Source of the DNA: Isoptericola jiangsuensis
GTDB taxonomy: Bacteria > Actinomycetota > Actinomycetes > Actinomycetales > Cellulomonadaceae
Assembly: GCF_002563715.1 (NCBI RefSeq)
Contig: NZ_PDJJ01000001.1
Location: 2,976,001 to 3,040,000, forward strand
Direction: 5' to 3'
Length of the DNA: 64,000 bases
Shown: positions 62,684-64,000 of the stretch, piece by piece
Layout: every line of letters starts with the position of its first letter
How positions within the stretch are numbered: position 1 is the stretch's first letter
Translations under genes and position numbers: made by a program
The notes under the pieces: model-generated
Told to the model about the DNA's origin: nothing
The model's database searches: none
The model's input: only the letters and a program-made list of their open reading frames with translations

Positions 62684-63997
62684 TCAGTTCAGACCGTCGA
62701 CGTACTGCGTCGTGGGGCCGAACTCGGACTCGCCGCTCCAGTCGGTGATCGCCCAGATCCCGCCGCGCGCGGTCGCGGTCGGGACCGTGGCCTCGATCAC
62801 GACCACTCCGCACCCGTCCTCATCGATCCCGTAGTCCGACTCCGTACCCGTGTACCACGCACCGTTCGACGTGCGGTAGCGGGAGTAGAGGTCCCAGTAC
62901 GGCGTCGAGGAGACGTCGTCCGACAGCGCGCACGCGGCGACTCCGGCGACGAGCCAGGTGGTGCCGTCACCCATGTTGACGGCCTCGGTCGGGCTCACCA
63001 TCTGGAGCCAGTAGTTGCCTACGTAGGCGGTCTCCGCGGGGTACGGGTCCGACTCCGTGGAGTCGACGAGGAGCCCGGCGGCCTTGCTCGTGGCAGACCC
63101 GCCGGAGTTCTTCACGACCACGCGGTACTCGGCCAGGGTGTCGACAGCGCGCGCCGTGAACGACAGCGCGGACGTGGTGCGACCCGAGAGGTTCTTCCAC
63201 ACGTCTTCCCCGAAGGCGCGGCGCTGCCACTGGTAGGACAGACCCGAGCCGCTCGCCGTGACCGAGAATCGAACGGTGTCACCGGCCAGGACGTAGGTGT
63301 TGTCGGGCTGATCGGTGATCCGCGGGGCGACGCGGGTCACGGTGGCGGTGGCCGCGCTGGCGCGGGTCTTCGTGGTGTAGCCGGCGCGCTTGCCGGTGAC
63401 CTTGACCGTGATCTTGTCGCCGAGCTGGGCGGTGGTCACCTTGAACGAGGTGCCGGTGGCGCCGGAGATGGCGCGGCCGTCGGCGTACCAGCGGTACGCG
63501 AAGCTGCTCGGCGCGGGGGTCCAGGTGCCGCGGGTGACCTTGAGGGTGGAGCCGACCTTGGCGGTCCCGGAGATCTTGGGCGTGGCGGCGCTGAACGTGC
63601 CGGCGGCGACCGTCTTCTTGGCGCTCTTGCGGACGACCTTGGCGTGGCCGGGGCGCTTGCCGGTGACGACGAGCTGGAGGGTCTTGCCCCGGTGCGACGC
63701 CTTGGGCGTGAAGGTCTTGCGGGTGCCGACGGTGGTGCCGGCGACCTTCCAGGCGTAGGTGAGGGTGGTGCCGGACGGCCAGGTGCCGGGCTTCGCGGTG
63801 AGGCGGGAGCCGACCTTCACCGTGCCGGAGATGGTGGGGGTCGTCTTCGACGCGGCGACGACGTGGACGCTCGAGGCGACGGGGGCGACGGCAGCCGTGG
63901 CGGTGGCGCCGAGGCCGGTCGTGGCGAGGGTCGCGGCGGTGAGGGCCGCGACGAGGCCCGCGCGCACGCGCGCGCGAGGGGACAGCGTGATCTGCAA
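62684..63997 (-). CDS. Secreted protein with Ig-like beta repeats, possibly 5'-incomplete
   Basis: At least 437 residues. A signal peptide (VRAGLVAALTAATLATTGLG) precedes two similar modules of about 85 residues, each starting with the ISGTVKVGSRLTAKPGTW or ISGTAKVGSTLKVTRGTW pattern, then an Ig-like domain (~226-315; VLAGDTVRFSVTASGSGLSY, YRVVVKNSGGSATSKAAGL). The C-terminal ~115 residues (YVGNYWLQMVSPTEAVNMGD, TTWLVAGVAACALSDD, EDGCGVVVIEATV) are a distinct domain I do not recognise, with two cysteines. The only start inside the window is TTG at 63997; the true start may lie upstream of the edge. Confidence 0.7.
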   Translation of the reverse strand: MQITLSPRARVRAGLVAALTAATLATTGLGATATAAVAPVASSVHVVAASKTTPTISGTVKVGSRLTAKPGTWPSGTTLTYAWKVAGTTVGTRKTFTPKASHRGKTLQLVVTGKRPGHAKVVRKSAKKTVAAGTFSAATPKISGTAKVGSTLKVTRGTWTPAPSSFAYRWYADGRAISGATGTSFKVTTAQLGDKITVKVTGKRAGYTTKTRASAATATVTRVAPRITDQPDNTYVLAGDTVRFSVTASGSGLSYQWQRRAFGEDVWKNLSGRTTSALSFTARAVDTLAEYRVVVKNSGGSATSKAAGLLVDSTESDPYPAETAYVGNYWLQMVSPTEAVNMGDGTTWLVAGVAACALSDDVSSTPYWDLYSRYRTSNGAWYTGTESDYGIDEDGCGVVVIEATVPTATARGGIWAITDWSGESEFGPTTQYVDGLN

Positions 63998-64000
63998 CAG

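Overview
This window is one continuous stretch of core chromosome from a high-GC Gram-positive actinobacterium. The family set points that way: MtrAB-LpqB, SigR with its mycothiol-system anti-sigma factor, the fused 2-oxoglutarate enzyme Kgd, the 24-residue ribosomal protein bL37, an actinobacterial Rho with a long basic N-terminal insert, and SecA next to HPF and LpqB. The extreme GC bias, GTG starts and gene order suggest Micrococcales, perhaps the Cellulomonas/Isoptericola/Cellulosimicrobium group; the genus is inference. I see no phage, insertion sequence, CRISPR array, rRNA or plasmid gene.

Layout. 1-9.5 kb (minus strand) is the argS-lysA-hom-thrC-thrB-rho-rpmE-prfA block: arginyl-tRNA synthetase, aspartate-family amino acid synthesis, then Rho, ribosomal protein L31 and release factor 1. 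A tRNA-Arg(CCG) with a strong terminator follows. 9.8-13.5 kb is a prpDBC methylcitrate operon for propionate. 13.5-13.9 kb is a gene-free, repeat-rich island. 13.9-18 kb holds a CYTH protein, a VanY-type peptidase and two coupled CBS/CorC membrane proteins. 18.1-24.1 kb holds a two-component system followed by kgd. 24.1-28 kb holds an aldo/keto reductase, an aldose epimerase, a degenerate SGNH protein, a DUF4097 protein and bL37.

From 28 to 62 kb the gene content and relative order resemble the sigH-rshA/aroA/kefB/secA1/hpf/lpqB/mtrBA/sahH region of Mycobacterium tuberculosis. It runs sigR-rsrA, a GlxA-type regulator facing a 46-residue membrane peptide across a 26-bp palindrome, aroA-rsgA-hisN, an uncharacterised envelope-like cluster (CpaE-like ATPase, SAF protein, HTH protein, two-module protein, LysM protein, Rv3235-like), secA, a Kef-type antiporter, an AlkX/YcaQ-type glycosylase, a second repeat island, hpf, comF, lpqB-mtrB-mtrA, the coupled membrane cluster DUF4129-DUF4350-MoxR-DUF58 with SpoIIM and RDD proteins, a lipoprotein and ahcY. 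Two secreted proteins end the window; the last may continue beyond it.

The least ordinary material is non-coding. Two islands (13.58-13.74 kb and 46.01-46.12 kb) carry tandem repeats of exactly 20-bp period sharing a GAGTCAGCGC-type core, each beside a long inverted repeat. Several genes also look leaderless, with a TANNNT -10 box 6-7 bases before the start codon. All calls were made by eye from sequence; no database search was run.
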